A stretch of DNA of 51,110 nt from JBDSZL01 sp039925145. GTDB lineage: Bacteria > Acidobacteriota > Vicinamibacteria > Vicinamibacterales > SCN-69-37. Position 1 is the stretch's first letter. Each line of letters starts with the position of its first letter. This document shows positions 1-8,571 of the stretch, piece by piece. The notes below the pieces were generated by a model. It did no database searches, was not told the origin of the DNA, and was given only the letters and a program-made list of their open reading frames with translations. The stretch is from the NCBI GenBank assembly GCA_039925145.1, contig JBDSZL010000041.1, positions 1 through 51,110 of the forward strand. The letters run 5' to 3'. A program made the position numbers and the translations under genes.

Positions 1-20
1 GCGCCCGGCAGGCTTCGAAC
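1..20. repeat. 20-bp direct copy of tRNA-Arg 3' end
   Basis: These 20 bases are identical to 133-152, which encode the 3' acceptor strand and half of the T arm of the adjacent tRNA-Arg. The two copies lie in the same orientation, 132 bp apart, and diverge after base 20. The copy may extend left beyond the window. A duplicated tRNA 3' end is what tyrosine integrases leave at attachment sites, but no integrase is present in the window, so it could equally be a broken tandem tRNA copy. Confidence 0.6.
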
Positions 21-95
21 GATTCCTGAGTTCCTCGCGGGGCCCCACCCCCGCTCGGCTCGACGACGAGCGGGCGACCCCCGGGGTATTTCCTC

Positions 96-118
96 GGGTC
101 GCAGCTTCGAAGCCCGCC
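96..118 (+). other. inverted tRNA T-arm-like fragment
   Basis: On the plus strand, 23 bases match the sense T-arm of the neighbouring minus-strand tRNA-Arg at 21 positions, including the TTCGAAGC core. The fragment is therefore an inverted partial copy just 3' of the tRNA. The same 1-128 spacer holds an 8-bp stem (50-57 with 67-74) and a 7-bp inverted pair (about 75-81 with 96-102). I read it as debris of tRNA-associated recombination; a role in tRNA transcript termination is possible, since the stem lies downstream of the tRNA. Confidence 0.4.
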
Positions 119-128
119 ATCCAAGTAT

Positions 129-204
129 TGGCGCGCCCGGCAGGCTTCGAACCTGCGACCCTCGGCTTAGAAGGCCGATGCTCTATCCCCTGAGCTACGG
201 GCGC
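129..204 (-). tRNA. tRNA-Arg (anticodon TCT)
   Basis: The minus strand folds as a complete 76-nt cloverleaf. The acceptor strand GCGCCCG pairs with CGGGCGC, the D arm is GCTC...GAGC, the anticodon stem TCGGC/GCCGA encloses loop CTTCTAA with anticodon TCT, and the T arm GCAGG TTCGAAG CCTGC follows. Discriminator G and an encoded CCA end the gene at 129. It reads AGA, a rare codon in GC-rich genomes. Tandem and inverted pieces of the same tRNA lie immediately 3' of it. Confidence 0.95.
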
Positions 205-213
205 GCGGGCTAC

Positions 214-219
214 ATTGTA
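214..219 (-). promoter_or_regulatory. candidate -10 box of tRNA-Arg
   Basis: On the minus strand TACAAT lies nine bases before the tRNA 5' end, the right place for a -10 element with a very short leader. No convincing -35 box is visible. The box sits between the stop codon of the M16 peptidase gene and the tRNA. Confidence 0.35.
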
Positions 220-226
220 CGCGGCC

Positions 227-3067
227 CTACTGTTTTGCCGGTCGCAGAATCACCTTCACGTAACGCGCCGGGTCGAGATACGTCCGCGCCGCGTCACGAA
301 TGGCCGACGCGCTGAGCTTGTCGTAATCACGCTGCAGGTTGAACACCTCTGCGACATCCTCGCCGAACTGGTACTTGTACGTCATCTGGCGCAGCAGGTA
401 GCGGTTGTCACGGCTGTTCACTTCGAGGTCACGCGCGAGTGCCAGTCGGGCGTCTGCAATCTGGCCCTCGCCCGGACCCCGGCTCCTGAACTGCGCAACC
501 TCCTGGAACATGCGCGCGACAAGCGCGTCGGTGCGCGCGGGATCGCACGTGAAATCGATCGTCAGCTGGTAGGACGGCACAGGCAGCTCAGACTGCCCAG
601 GCGTCACACTGACGCCGTAGGTGCCCCCCAGCTCTTCGCGCAACGCCTGGTGCAGGTTGCCTTGCAGCATCTCCGCCGTCGCCTTCAGCACAAGACGATT
701 CATGGGGTCGTTGCGAAATGGACCTGTGAAGACGACGCTCACTTCGCTCTTGGGATCGAGGCCCTTGACGACCTCCTTCTCGACGATGCCGGTCGGCGGC
801 CTGATGCCGAGATCCTTGCCGGCTTCCTTTCTGTTGAGCGCGGGCAAACTGCCGAGATAACGCTCGACAAGCGGTTTCATGACGGCCGGATCGAAGCTGC
901 CCACGAACACGAAAGTGAAGTCGCTCGCATCCGCGAAACGGTCTTTATAGAAGGCGAGCGACCGATCCAGGCTCATCTGACTCAGCATTCCGAGGCTGAG
1001 CGGCCGGGCGCGTGGGTTGTCGCTCGTCAGGGCCGCATGCAGGGTGTCGTTGAACGCCACGTCAGGCAGCGCCTCCCTGTTGGCCAGCGATGCGCTGAGC
1101 TGCGCGGTCAACGCGCGAAACGCTTCGGCGTCGGCGCGCGGCTGTGTGAACGTGAGATGGATCAACTGAAACAGCGTCTCGAGGTCCCGATTGGATGCGC
1201 CGCCGCTGAGCCCCTCGAACATGTCGCCGATCTCGGGCCGCACGAAGACGGTCTTGCCCGCGAGCTTCTTGTCGAGCTCGGCCTGACTGAAGGGGCCGAG
1301 CCCGCCTTCGGCGATGACCGTATCCGCCGTCTCCGCGGCCACGTAGTCGCGATCGGCCGCGAGCGACGTCCCGCCAGGGCTGATGGCGCTGAACAGAATT
1401 TCATCAGGCTTGAACGTCGTCGGCTTGAGCACGACGTGCACATGGTTGGACAACACCCAGTCGGTGATGCCCAGCGCATTCTGCGTCGACGACGTGACGA
1501 CACTGCCAGGGCGGGGCAGGGGCTCGATGAGCGGCTTTGCACTCACGGTATCGACATAGGCGGTCAAAGTCGTGCCGCTCGTCGCTTTGAGGACGGCGGC
1601 CAGCTTGGCCTCGTCCGGTGGCACGAGGCCTGGTTTCTGCGGCGCGCTGACCATCACCACGCGGTTGCGATCCGGCACCCACTCCTTGGCCAGCGCGTTG
1701 ATTTCGGCGAGCGTGATCTGCGGCAGAAACCGCTGGTGCATCGCGTACTCGTAGGCAATGCCGGGAATGGGTTCCTGCTGCGCGAAGTTGCGAATGTATT
1801 CGTCGGCGAGTGGGGCCGAGTCGGCCACGTCGCGATCGCCGGCGAGCCGCTCGAGCAGCCGGAGCAGCGTCGCCTTCTGGCGGTCGAGCTCGGTCGCCGT
1901 GAATCCGAAGCGCGTCACCCGATCCGCTTCGGCGAAGAGCGCCGCAAGGCCCCGCTCGATGCCTGTCTCATTCACCGCCGCATTCAGGGCGGTCACCTCC
2001 GCGGATCGCACGAGCAGCGAGCGCTCAGTCCCGGCGGCGAGGAACGGTGCATCCGGTTTCTGCACCACTTCCTGGAGCCGAATTGACAGCATGCTGGCGA
2101 ACAACCGCTCCACCATTGACTGGCGGTACGAACCCACCGTCCTCTGATCGCGCGCTGCCATTGTCGTGACCACGCCAATCGTCGTCCTCGTTTCCTCAGG
2201 GTCAGTGGCGATCGCGTAACGGGTGCCTGGCTGCTCGGGCACGTCGTACCGCGGCCTCGGCCGCGGCGTCTGCGCGACGGGAATGGGGGAGAAGTGCGAC
2301 GTGATCAATCGCTCCATCACCGCCGGGTCGAAGTCGCCGACGGCGATCACAGCCATCAGGTCTGGTCTGTACCAGTCCGTGTAGAACTGCTTGAGACGGT
2401 CGTAGGGAAACGACTGAATGATCTCCGGCTTGCCGATCGGCTGGCGCTCCGCATATCGTGATCCGCCGAGTAGCACAGGGAATTGCTTGGCCTGAATTCG
2501 CTCGTCGGCGCCGAGCCCCAGTCGCCACTCTTCGAGCACGACCCCGCGCTCCTTGTCGACCTCGACCGGATCGAATGACACGTTGTGGGCCCAGTCCTCG
2601 AGCGCCAGCAGTGACCGGTCGACCACCGCGGGGTTGTCGGTGGGAATCTGCAGCTGATAGACCGTCTCGTCGAATCCGGTGTGCGCGTTGACGTGCGCCC
2701 CAAACCGCATGCCGATCGTCTGCATGAAACTGACGACGTCGGATTTTGGAAAATGCGTCGTCCCGTTGAACGCCATGTGCTCGACCATGTGCGCCAGGCC
2801 CCTCTGGTCCTGATCCTCGAGCACTGAGCCGGCATTGACCACCAGCCGGAGCTCCGCTCGATTGCGAGGCTCCCGGTTGACGCGAATGTAGTAACGCAGT
2901 CCGTTCGGTAGGGTGCGCACCGTGATCCGTGAATCGACGGGGATGATGTCCGTGAGTGCGGCACCAGCCACGTTCGGCGTGGCCGGTGTCTGTCGGGCCG
3001 CCATGACACCGGTCGCAGCCACGAGCACGACCATGAGAGATACGAAGCGGCGGGGGAGACGAAGCAT
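227..3067 (-). CDS. M16 family zinc metallopeptidase (PqqL/insulinase-like), exported
   Basis: Encodes 946 aa. An N-terminal hydrophobic stretch (residues 8-24, ending near AAR) looks like a signal peptide, so the enzyme probably works in the periplasm. The inverted zinc motif HMVEH is at residues 93-97 (H93, E96, H97), within an M16 N-terminal domain. The acidic stretch with further glutamates (VEVDKERG) follows some 70-80 residues later, as the family requires. M16 C-type domains and a second M16 half fill the rest; the length is that of PqqL-type single-chain enzymes. I chose the ATG at 3067 because GAGGA lies about 7 bases upstream and the signal peptide starts there; the longer frame to 3196 adds an untypical Arg-rich leader. 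Expected role: degradation of peptides in the envelope. Confidence 0.9.
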   Translation of the reverse strand: MLRLPRRFVSLMVVLVAATGVMAARQTPATPNVAGAALTDIIPVDSRITVRTLPNGLRYYIRVNREPRNRAELRLVVNAGSVLEDQDQRGLAHMVEHMAFNGTTHFPKSDVVSFMQTIGMRFGAHVNAHTGFDETVYQLQIPTDNPAVVDRSLLALEDWAHNVSFDPVEVDKERGVVLEEWRLGLGADERIQAKQFPVLLGGSRYAERQPIGKPEIIQSFPYDRLKQFYTDWYRPDLMAVIAVGDFDPAVMERLITSHFSPIPVAQTPRPRPRYDVPEQPGTRYAIATDPEETRTTIGVVTTMAARDQRTVGSYRQSMVERLFASMLSIRLQEVVQKPDAPFLAAGTERSLLVRSAEVTALNAAVNETGIERGLAALFAEADRVTRFGFTATELDRQKATLLRLLERLAGDRDVADSAPLADEYIRNFAQQEPIPGIAYEYAMHQRFLPQITLAEINALAKEWVPDRNRVVMVSAPQKPGLVPPDEAKLAAVLKATSGTTLTAYVDTVSAKPLIEPLPRPGSVVTSSTQNALGITDWVLSNHVHVVLKPTTFKPDEILFSAISPGGTSLAADRDYVAAETADTVIAEGGLGPFSQAELDKKLAGKTVFVRPEIGDMFEGLSGGASNRDLETLFQLIHLTFTQPRADAEAFRALTAQLSASLANREALPDVAFNDTLHAALTSDNPRARPLSLGMLSQMSLDRSLAFYKDRFADASDFTFVFVGSFDPAVMKPLVERYLGSLPALNRKEAGKDLGIRPPTGIVEKEVVKGLDPKSEVSVVFTGPFRNDPMNRLVLKATAEMLQGNLHQALREELGGTYGVSVTPGQSELPVPSYQLTIDFTCDPARTDALVARMFQEVAQFRSRGPGEGQIADARLALARDLEVNSRDNRYLLRQMTYKYQFGEDVAEVFNLQRDYDKLSASAIRDAARTYLDPARYVKVILRPAKQ

Positions 3068-3243
3068 ATGCGGATCCTCATTGACCAGGCGGGTGGCTCG
3101 GAAACTCGAGAGCGCCTGATTGAGGGTAACACCAGAGGCACGGACGGCTGAATGCCGGTGCCTGACGGCGGACGCGACAGGCGGCGCCCGACCCAACGGT
3201 GCCGTGCGGGCCGGCCTGATTACACGAGGTGCGTGTGTTCGGC

Positions 3244-3672
3244 TCAGTGCCGCAGCGTCTTGATGTACTGAATAACGGTCCAGACGTCTTCGCGGGGCAC
3301 GTCGGTCTTGAGTGCGGGCATCTTTGGCTTCGCGCGGCCGTTCCAGATTTTGTAGAACATCACGCCGTCGGGGTTCCGCGATGCGCGCTTGCCGTCGGTC
3401 AGGTCGCCGGGTGAGTGATCGGGATCGGCGTCAGGTCCGTTGCCTTTGCCGGTGACGCCGTGGCACTTCTGGCACTTGGTCTTGAAAATGTCCTTACCCT
3501 TCGCGATCACCGCCGGTGTCGCGGCCACCGGGTTCACTTCGGCCGCCGCGCCGGCGGGAATCTGCCACCCCTCGGTATCGCCTGGCGTCTGGGCGCTGGC
3601 GCGCGCGCCGGCGACGGACGCCAGAAGCGCGAGCAGCACGGGGGCAGCGAGTGGGATGCGCGGGACGGTCAT
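3244..3672 (-). CDS. small exported c-type cytochrome
   Basis: Encodes 142 aa with a signal peptide (hydrophobic residues 8-24, cut near ASA-Q). A single haem-attachment motif CQKCH occupies residues 67-71, and M118 in the sequence KPKMP is the probable axial ligand. The layout (GKDIFKTKC before the haem site, a GDLTDG loop, a C-terminal VIQYIKTL helix) is that of class I monohaem cytochromes. Its ATG overlaps the stop of the preceding haem-binding gene by 4 bases, so the two are translationally coupled and belong to the operon starting at 5710. Likely a periplasmic electron carrier; its partner enzyme is not identifiable here. Confidence 0.9.
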   Translation of the reverse strand: MTVPRIPLAAPVLLALLASVAGARASAQTPGDTEGWQIPAGAAAEVNPVAATPAVIAKGKDIFKTKCQKCHGVTGKGNGPDADPDHSPGDLTDGKRASRNPDGVMFYKIWNGRAKPKMPALKTDVPREDVWTVIQYIKTLRH

Positions 3673-4139
3673 GGTCCTCCTTGGACGAGCCGGTCGGCCT
3701 CGACGTGGCTCCAGTCACAGAGCGCCGTGACATCCGCGTCGCTCAGACGCGCGTCGTGGTGCAGCAGCAGGTATTGCCACATCGGCATGCGCTTCTTCGA
3801 GACCATGTCGCACACTTTATCGAGCAGGTCCGCGCGATCGTACGGGTTGTAGTCGGCCCAGCGCGAGAAGTTCAGTTGGCCCCGCCCGTCCTTCACGTCG
3901 TGCACCACCAGCCAGGACGCGGGCGGAATCCACGAGTACCACGGCCAGCGGGTGTCATTGGAATGGCAGTCGAAGCAGGAGCGCTGCATCGTGCTGAGCA
4001 CGGCGGCTGGCACCCGTGCCGCCGATCCGACCGCAAGGGCCGGATCGGCGGGTGGTGCCACGGCGCCGCGCTGGACCAGGACGGTGATGCCCAGCAGGCC
4101 GATCATCACCCCGGTCAGAAGCCATCTGCGCGATCGCAC
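3669..4139 (-). CDS. haem-binding domain protein (Haem_bd family), membrane-anchored
   Basis: Encodes 156 aa from a GTG start at 4139. Residues 6-22 form one transmembrane or signal segment. The haem motif CFDCH is at 55-59 and is followed by the family signature SNDTRWPWYSW and later FSRW and KKRMPMWQYLLLH, as in small cytochrome-like Haem_bd proteins. It ends in a 4-base overlap with the cytochrome c gene and starts 18 bases after the CHRD gene. The pair probably relays electrons at the outer face of the inner membrane, but donor and acceptor are unknown. Confidence 0.85.
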   Translation of the reverse strand: MRSRRWLLTGVMIGLLGITVLVQRGAVAPPADPALAVGSAARVPAAVLSTMQRSCFDCHSNDTRWPWYSWIPPASWLVVHDVKDGRGQLNFSRWADYNPYDRADLLDKVCDMVSKKRMPMWQYLLLHHDARLSDADVTALCDWSHVEADRLVQGGP

Positions 4140-4157
4140 GCCTGCTCCGCTGGGATG

Positions 4158-4685
4158 CTACTGCGTGCGAACGAGCTGTCCGCGCGCCACGCCGCCAGGG
4201 TTGGCCGCCGTGTGGATATTGAAATAGAAGCCGTTCGGATTCGCCAGGATCGTATTGGCCTGGTCTACCGACATCGAGATCGCGTTTTTGGTGAGCGAGC
4301 CGGTCCCCGTTGGGAACGTGATCTCTCCGCCTCCGAGCCCGAGGCTGACCAGCGGGCTCCCGTTGGCACCGGCTGCCCCTGGATGGATGTGTGCCGCGGT
4401 CAGCGCCGTGCCGTTCGGGAATCCGCTGAAGGTGCCGCTGAAGTCTGCTGTTGCCGCGGTGACCGTGCCGGCAGCATCCTTCGTCAGGTTGAAGGTAATG
4501 GTCACCGTGCCGGTGCCGTTGGACTCCGGGCTGGCTGCCGATACCGGAGGCACTTCGTTCGTGGACAACAGCGTGGCCGTGAACTTGGGCGGATTGACGC
4601 TCGGCGATGTCGGGGTCTTGTCGTCGCATGCCGCAACGGCAAGGGTGAGCGCGAGTACCGGGATAGCGAGGGCAGAACGTGTCAT
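4158..4685 (-). CDS. CHRD domain lipoprotein
   Basis: Encodes 175 aa. The signal peptide carries a lipobox (LAVAAC, Cys20), so it is probably a lipoprotein. The body is one CHRD domain, recognisable from the FTATLLSTNEVPPV start, the HIHPGAAG block, and the closing YFNIHTAANPGGVARGQL. CHRD domains are immunoglobulin-like folds of unknown bacterial function, sometimes placed next to haem proteins. Start chosen at 4685 because AAAGGAG lies at ideal spacing upstream; an in-frame ATG 24 bases earlier has no such site. Second gene of the four-gene operon. Confidence 0.9.
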   Translation of the reverse strand: MTRSALAIPVLALTLAVAACDDKTPTSPSVNPPKFTATLLSTNEVPPVSAASPESNGTGTVTITFNLTKDAAGTVTAATADFSGTFSGFPNGTALTAAHIHPGAAGANGSPLVSLGLGGGEITFPTGTGSLTKNAISMSVDQANTILANPNGFYFNIHTAANPGGVARGQLVRTQ

Positions 4686-4705
4686 GACTGAACTCCTTTG
4701 CGAAA

Positions 4706-5710
4706 TCAAAAGAACTTCCGGGCGAGATTGAATCCGAGATACAGGCTGTTGGCCGTCCCGCCGCGTGCGAGCTGCGAGAACGTCGTGCCGAAGGTGTTGG
4801 TGAACGTCAGCGAGAACATGTGTGAGCCGACCCGCTTTTCTATGCCGAAGCCGTACTCCACATCGCCTGGTGCATACCCGTTGAGACGCGGCGTGGCCTC
4901 TCCCACGAGATACACCGTCGGGAGCACGCGCAGACGCCCGCCGAGCCCCACGTAGAACGTGCTCCGGTGATCGTGGGGCGGCGCGCCGGGCTCGGCTGCT
5001 TCGCCGTGCTGATGGTTCAGGGGATCGAGCGAGATCGCGGTGTTCTTCACCCAGATCGGCGTGGCGTAAACCGCGACGTGCCGCGCCACGGTCCGCGAAA
5101 TCACCGCGCCAACGGCTGGCGCGTACGATTCCTGAAAGTTGTCCGTGCCCTCGATCGAGAGAAGGCCGGACACGGCGACCGGCATCGATCCGCGCTGGCG
5201 GATGCCGTCGTATTTGCCATAGAACTGAATCGTCCGGTCGAAGCTCGATCGGTAAGCGGCCGCCTGCAAGTGGCGCATCACCGCGATGCGGTACTCGAAC
5301 CCGATGATGGCGCCCTGATCGATCCCAAATAGGTTGCCTGCCAGTTCTCCGAACGTCCCATTGCGCAGGTTGCCGGCAAAGCGATGATTCAGTCTGAAGT
5401 TTCCCTTGTGCAGCGGGAGCCGCATGGTCGTCGGCAGATTGATGGTGACGAAGTCCGGTTCTGCCGGATCCAGCACGGCATCGTCATCCTCGTCCGCAGG
5501 AGCCTGCGCCGGCATGGTACCGGCACCGGACACCGCAGCGCTGCCGGAGGTGGACGCAGGCTGTTGTGCCGCGGCAACCGAGGGCGCCGATACGAGCCAC
5601 AGCAACGCGGCGGTGAGGGCGAGGAGACTGTGGGAGGCACGGCCAAAAGGTAATGGCCGGGTCGAAGGAACGCGGTTTGGCGTACGCGGGCAGACGGGTG
5701 CTGAATGCAA
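4706..5710 (-). CDS. DUF5777-type outer-membrane beta-barrel protein
   Basis: The N-terminal part contains a signal peptide (hydrophobic SLLALTAALLWLVS, then AAAQQ), a low-complexity Ala/Ser/Asp linker, and a beta-rich body. Blocks such as LNHRFAGNLRNGTFGELAG and LFGIDQGAIIGFEYR match what I recall of the DUF5777 barrel family, and the chain ends in phenylalanine as barrels do. The frame is open up to 5815 (GTG), but that extension crosses two strong hairpins. I prefer a TTG at 5710 preceded by AGAGAGGG, giving 334 aa. First gene of an operon with CHRD, haem-binding and cytochrome genes, so it may anchor a redox or metal-related system in the outer membrane. Start uncertain, family fairly sure. 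Confidence 0.75.
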   Translation of the reverse strand: MHSAPVCPRTPNRVPSTRPLPFGRASHSLLALTAALLWLVSAPSVAAAQQPASTSGSAAVSGAGTMPAQAPADEDDDAVLDPAEPDFVTINLPTTMRLPLHKGNFRLNHRFAGNLRNGTFGELAGNLFGIDQGAIIGFEYRIAVMRHLQAAAYRSSFDRTIQFYGKYDGIRQRGSMPVAVSGLLSIEGTDNFQESYAPAVGAVISRTVARHVAVYATPIWVKNTAISLDPLNHQHGEAAEPGAPPHDHRSTFYVGLGGRLRVLPTVYLVGEATPRLNGYAPGDVEYGFGIEKRVGSHMFSLTFTNTFGTTFSQLARGGTANSLYLGFNLARKFF

Positions 5711-5771
5711 TGAGCCCTCTCTCTGTTGACTCCGACGCCAGCAGTGCGCGGCGGGAGTTGTGGCGACAGGT

Positions 5772-5834
5772 CCAACGATGTCGTCGTTGGGGCTGGTGCT
5801 GCTTGCCGTCAACACGGTGAGACCGTGTATTGAC
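5772..5834 (-). promoter_or_regulatory. two hairpins in the leader of the DUF5777-cytochrome operon
   Basis: Hairpin 1 spans 5808-5834: GTCAACACGGT faces ACCGTGTATTGAC with a 3-nt loop and a 2-nt bulge. Hairpin 2 spans 5772-5790: CCAACGA and TCGTTGG with a 5-nt loop. Both precede the preferred TTG start at 5710 on the minus strand. They could be an operator pair or a structured 5' leader that controls the operon. Seen directly; function is inferred. Confidence 0.45.
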
Positions 5835-6177
5835 GCTGGGGCGACGCCCTCGAGCGGGCTGCACGAACACAGACCGCGAAGCCGCGCTGCGGCTGGCGGT
5901 TAGAGGAGAGCCGGGTGCCCTATGAACATGCCATCATTTCGGCGGTCGGGGCAAGTTGGAAGTGCAGCACAACCTTCACTGCCCGGTCTGCAGTTAGATG
6001 CACGAGAGAGGCCCGACGTTCCCGTCTGCCGATTCGGAATGGCCCGGCCCGACCCTCAGCGCCCGCGACGTCGGTATTGCGCGACGATCTTCAAGTAGTC
6101 CTCATCGGTCGACGACATACTCGCGCGACGCTCGACACAATTACCCGGATGGGGGGAGCCGTGGTGCCGATCACGTC
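5835..6177. other. intergenic stretch without a supported gene
   Basis: Between the DUF5777 operon and the lipase gene. Short open frames occur on both strands (for example 5915-6190 plus), but none has a ribosome site, a recognisable domain or convincing composition. The stretch probably carries the promoter of the minus-strand operon that starts at 5710. Confidence 0.5.
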
Positions 6178-7077
6178 TCAACCGTTCTGATCGAAGTCGT
6201 TCCAGGTCCAGATGGCGTACGCCTTCGGCATGTGGTCGAGCATGAACTGCGGCGCGAGCGTGAGCGTCCCATGCCGCAGCCCCTCGATCCACTCGAGCAG
6301 GACCGCCGGTCGGCCGATCAGGTCACCAAAGAAATGCGGTACCGAGGGAGCGGCCCCCGAGATCACGCCGTTGGCGGCAATCGTGCGACGGGGATCGACA
6401 TGCTGATAGATCCAGAGCAGCGACGCTGGCGTGGGCACGTGCGTCACCACGTCGTGATGGTTCACGTAACGGAGTGAGCGGCCGCCCAGCCGGGCGTTGA
6501 ACGCGGTCGCGAACGCGCGGTTGCCGACGCGAGGCGATCCGAACGTGCACACGCCTCCCGTATTCGCCCCATGCCGATACGCGGCCAGCGTGGCCAGCGC
6601 CGCACCGAGGCTGTGACCGCAGAACCAGATGGGCCGCGGCGCCAGTGCGTCGATCTTCGGCTTCAGCACGGGCCAGATCGCGTCGAGGGCGTCGGCGAAC
6701 CCCTTGTGTACCTGTCCGGCATCCCAGGGGACCTGGGCAAGCTGCACGTCGGTGAGCACGTCCTTCCACTCGTCCGGCTCCGTCCCGCGAAATGCGACGA
6801 TGGCGGCATTGGCGCTGTGCGCGACATAGCAGTCCGTCGAGTCCATCGCGACGTACTCAGCAGTGAGCCCGCCCTGCTGAAACAGGCCTTCGGCCATGCC
6901 TGTCTTCCAGTAGCTGGCGAGCGCAGCTTCGGCGAGCCACCAGACGTTGACCCGCGGGACCGCCGTGGCCGTCGCGTTGAAGGGGTGTGCAGCAGCGTCC
7001 TGGAAATGCACGTAGCTGGTGTCCTGGTCTGGATGGAGGACCAGGTGCAGGTCATAGATTGGCGCGGGCTTGAGCAT
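6178..7077 (-). CDS. lipase class 3 family protein
   Basis: Encodes 299 aa with an alpha/beta-hydrolase core of the fungal lipase-like class 3 type. The nucleophile elbow GHSLG lies at residues 154-158 (Ser156). The block AAIVAFRGTEPDEWKDVLTD at 91-110 is the oxyanion-loop region, CTFGSPRVGN at 177-186 follows the nucleophile, D209 in HHDVVTHVP is the probable acid, and the histidine of LDHMPKAY near the C-terminus the probable base. No signal peptide is evident, so it may be cytoplasmic or leave by another route. Start at 7077 (ATG) is preferred; a GTG at 7113 is possible. Neither has a clear ribosome site. Confidence 0.85.
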   Translation of the reverse strand: MLKPAPIYDLHLVLHPDQDTSYVHFQDAAAHPFNATATAVPRVNVWWLAEAALASYWKTGMAEGLFQQGGLTAEYVAMDSTDCYVAHSANAAIVAFRGTEPDEWKDVLTDVQLAQVPWDAGQVHKGFADALDAIWPVLKPKIDALAPRPIWFCGHSLGAALATLAAYRHGANTGGVCTFGSPRVGNRAFATAFNARLGGRSLRYVNHHDVVTHVPTPASLLWIYQHVDPRRTIAANGVISGAAPSVPHFFGDLIGRPAVLLEWIEGLRHGTLTLAPQFMLDHMPKAYAIWTWNDFDQNG

Positions 7078-7109
7078 GGTGGTCAAGATACGCGCTCGCG
7101 GAGCGTCCG

Positions 7110-7394
7110 TCACGCGGTTTCGGCAAGGTGCCGGCTAGCACGGGAAATTAGCTCCAGAGCGCCGCCGACCGCCAGCTCGCGCCATCGCGCAGACACGGGA
7201 ATAAACAGCTCGCGCAGATTGGCCTCGGCGAGCCTCCTGCGCGGGTCGCCGGCCGGCAACCAGTGGTGTGCCCGGTTTTCAGCACGCAGGCCGTGGTCGG
7301 CATAGGCCGTCGTATTGGTCGAGGGCGGGTTCGAGTTGATGACCTGCAAGACGGCGGTCACCAGCAAGCGATAATTGGAAACCTGTTTTGGCAT
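7110..7394 (-). CDS. hypothetical protein, 94 aa
   Basis: I do not recognise it. The frame from the ATG at 7394 has a third-position GC bias like that of the real genes here and a normal amino-acid mix (MPKQVSNYRLLVTAVLQV at the start, then a charged helical C-terminus). It is codirectional with the lipase gene, whose start lies 33 bases downstream, and divergent from the BNR-protein gene 61 bases away. No Shine-Dalgarno sequence is clear. It may be a small lipase-linked protein or a chance frame in the divergent promoter region. Confidence 0.35.
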   Translation of the reverse strand: MPKQVSNYRLLVTAVLQVINSNPPSTNTTAYADHGLRAENRAHHWLPAGDPRRRLAEANLRELFIPVSARWRELAVGGALELISRASRHLAETA

Positions 7395-7455
7395 TGTCGA
7401 TCCGAGACCTGCCCGTTCGACAATGTCCTGGAGCGGTGTTTTCAAGGAGCGAGAT

Positions 7456-8571
7456 ATGAGCGGAGTGCGAGTACTGGTCGGCACGCGCAAGGGCGCATTC
7501 GTGCTGACGTCGGATGCCAAGCGACAGCAGTGGGACGTGAGTGGGCCGCACTTCGGCGGATGGGAGATCTATCATCTGAAGGGCTCGCCCCTGGATCCCG
7601 ACCGCATCTTCGCCTCGCAGGGCACCGGCTGGTTCGGGCAACTGATTCAGCGGTCGAGTGACGGCGGACGCACGTGGGAGCCGGTCGACAACAAGTTCCT
7701 CTACGACGGCGCTCCGGGTCAGCACAAGTGGTATGACGGCACGCCGCATCCGTGGGAGTTCAAGCGTGTGTGGCACCTCGAGCCATCGCTGACCGACCCC
7801 GACACCGTCTACGCTGGCGTCGAGGACGCGGGGTTCTTCAAGTCCACAGACGCCGGGCAGAGCTGGCGCGAACTACCCGGGCTGCGCACTCATCCGTCGG
7901 CTTCGGAGTGGCAGCCGGGGGCAGGCGGCCTGTGCCTCCACACCATCCTGATCGACCCCACGAATCCGAAGCGCATCTTCATCGCCATTTCAGCCGCGGG
8001 TGCTTTTCGCACAGACGACGGCGGAGAGACATGGCGGCCCATCAACCGAGGTTTGAAATCCACGGGGGTTCCGAATCCGGAAGCCGAGGTCGGGCACTGC
8101 GTCCATCGCATTACCATGCACCGCTCCCGTCCCAACGTGCTCTTCATGCAGAAGCACTGGGATGTCATGCGCAGCGACAACGCCGGCGACTCGTGGCACG
8201 AAGTCAGTGGAAATCTGCCCACGGACTTCGGGTTCGTCATCGACGTCCACGCGCACGAGCCGGAGACCATTTACGTCGTGCCGATCAAGAGCGACTCCGA
8301 GCACTTTCCACCCGATGGCGCGCTGCGTGTGTATCGCAGCCGAACCGGCGGCAACGACTGGGAACCGCTCACCAAGGGGCTGCCACAGCGCGACTGCTAC
8401 GTGAACGTGTTGCGCGATGCGATGGCCGTGGACGCGCTTGACTCCTGCGGCGTGTACTTCGGCACGACGGGCGGCCAGGTGTACGCGTCGGCCGATGCGG
8501 GCAACAGCTGGACGGCCGTCGTCCACGATCTGCCGGCCGTGCTGTCGGTCGAGGTGCAGACGCTGCCATGA
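7456..8571 (+). CDS. BNR/YVTN-type beta-propeller repeat protein
   Basis: Encodes 371 aa. Asp-box (BNR) motifs recur: SSDGGRTWEPV, STDAGQSWRELPG, TDDGGETWRPI, SDNAGDSWHEVSG, ASADAGNSWTAV. These mark blades of a sialidase-like propeller. No signal peptide is seen, so it is probably cytoplasmic. AAGGAG lies six bases before the ATG at 7456. The stop overlaps the start of the MoaD/ThiS-like gene by four bases (ATGA), implying translational coupling and a joint function. It is often annotated as an exo-sialidase or glycosyl hydrolase, but I see no sialidase catalytic residues and would not assign that reaction. Confidence 0.85.
   Translation: MSGVRVLVGTRKGAFVLTSDAKRQQWDVSGPHFGGWEIYHLKGSPLDPDRIFASQGTGWFGQLIQRSSDGGRTWEPVDNKFLYDGAPGQHKWYDGTPHPWEFKRVWHLEPSLTDPDTVYAGVEDAGFFKSTDAGQSWRELPGLRTHPSASEWQPGAGGLCLHTILIDPTNPKRIFIAISAAGAFRTDDGGETWRPINRGLKSTGVPNPEAEVGHCVHRITMHRSRPNVLFMQKHWDVMRSDNAGDSWHEVSGNLPTDFGFVIDVHAHEPETIYVVPIKSDSEHFPPDGALRVYRSRTGGNDWEPLTKGLPQRDCYVNVLRDAMAVDALDSCGVYFGTTGGQVYASADAGNSWTAVVHDLPAVLSVEVQTLP

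Noticed and set aside
215..2086. Long plus-strand open frame opposite the M16 peptidase
   Set aside because: Shadow frame of GC-rich coding DNA; no domain, and the opposite strand has the HxxEH motif and a signal peptide.
5915..6292. Short frames, including a minus-strand frame ending DEDYLKIVAQYRRRGR
   Set aside because: No ribosome site or family; too little evidence for a gene.
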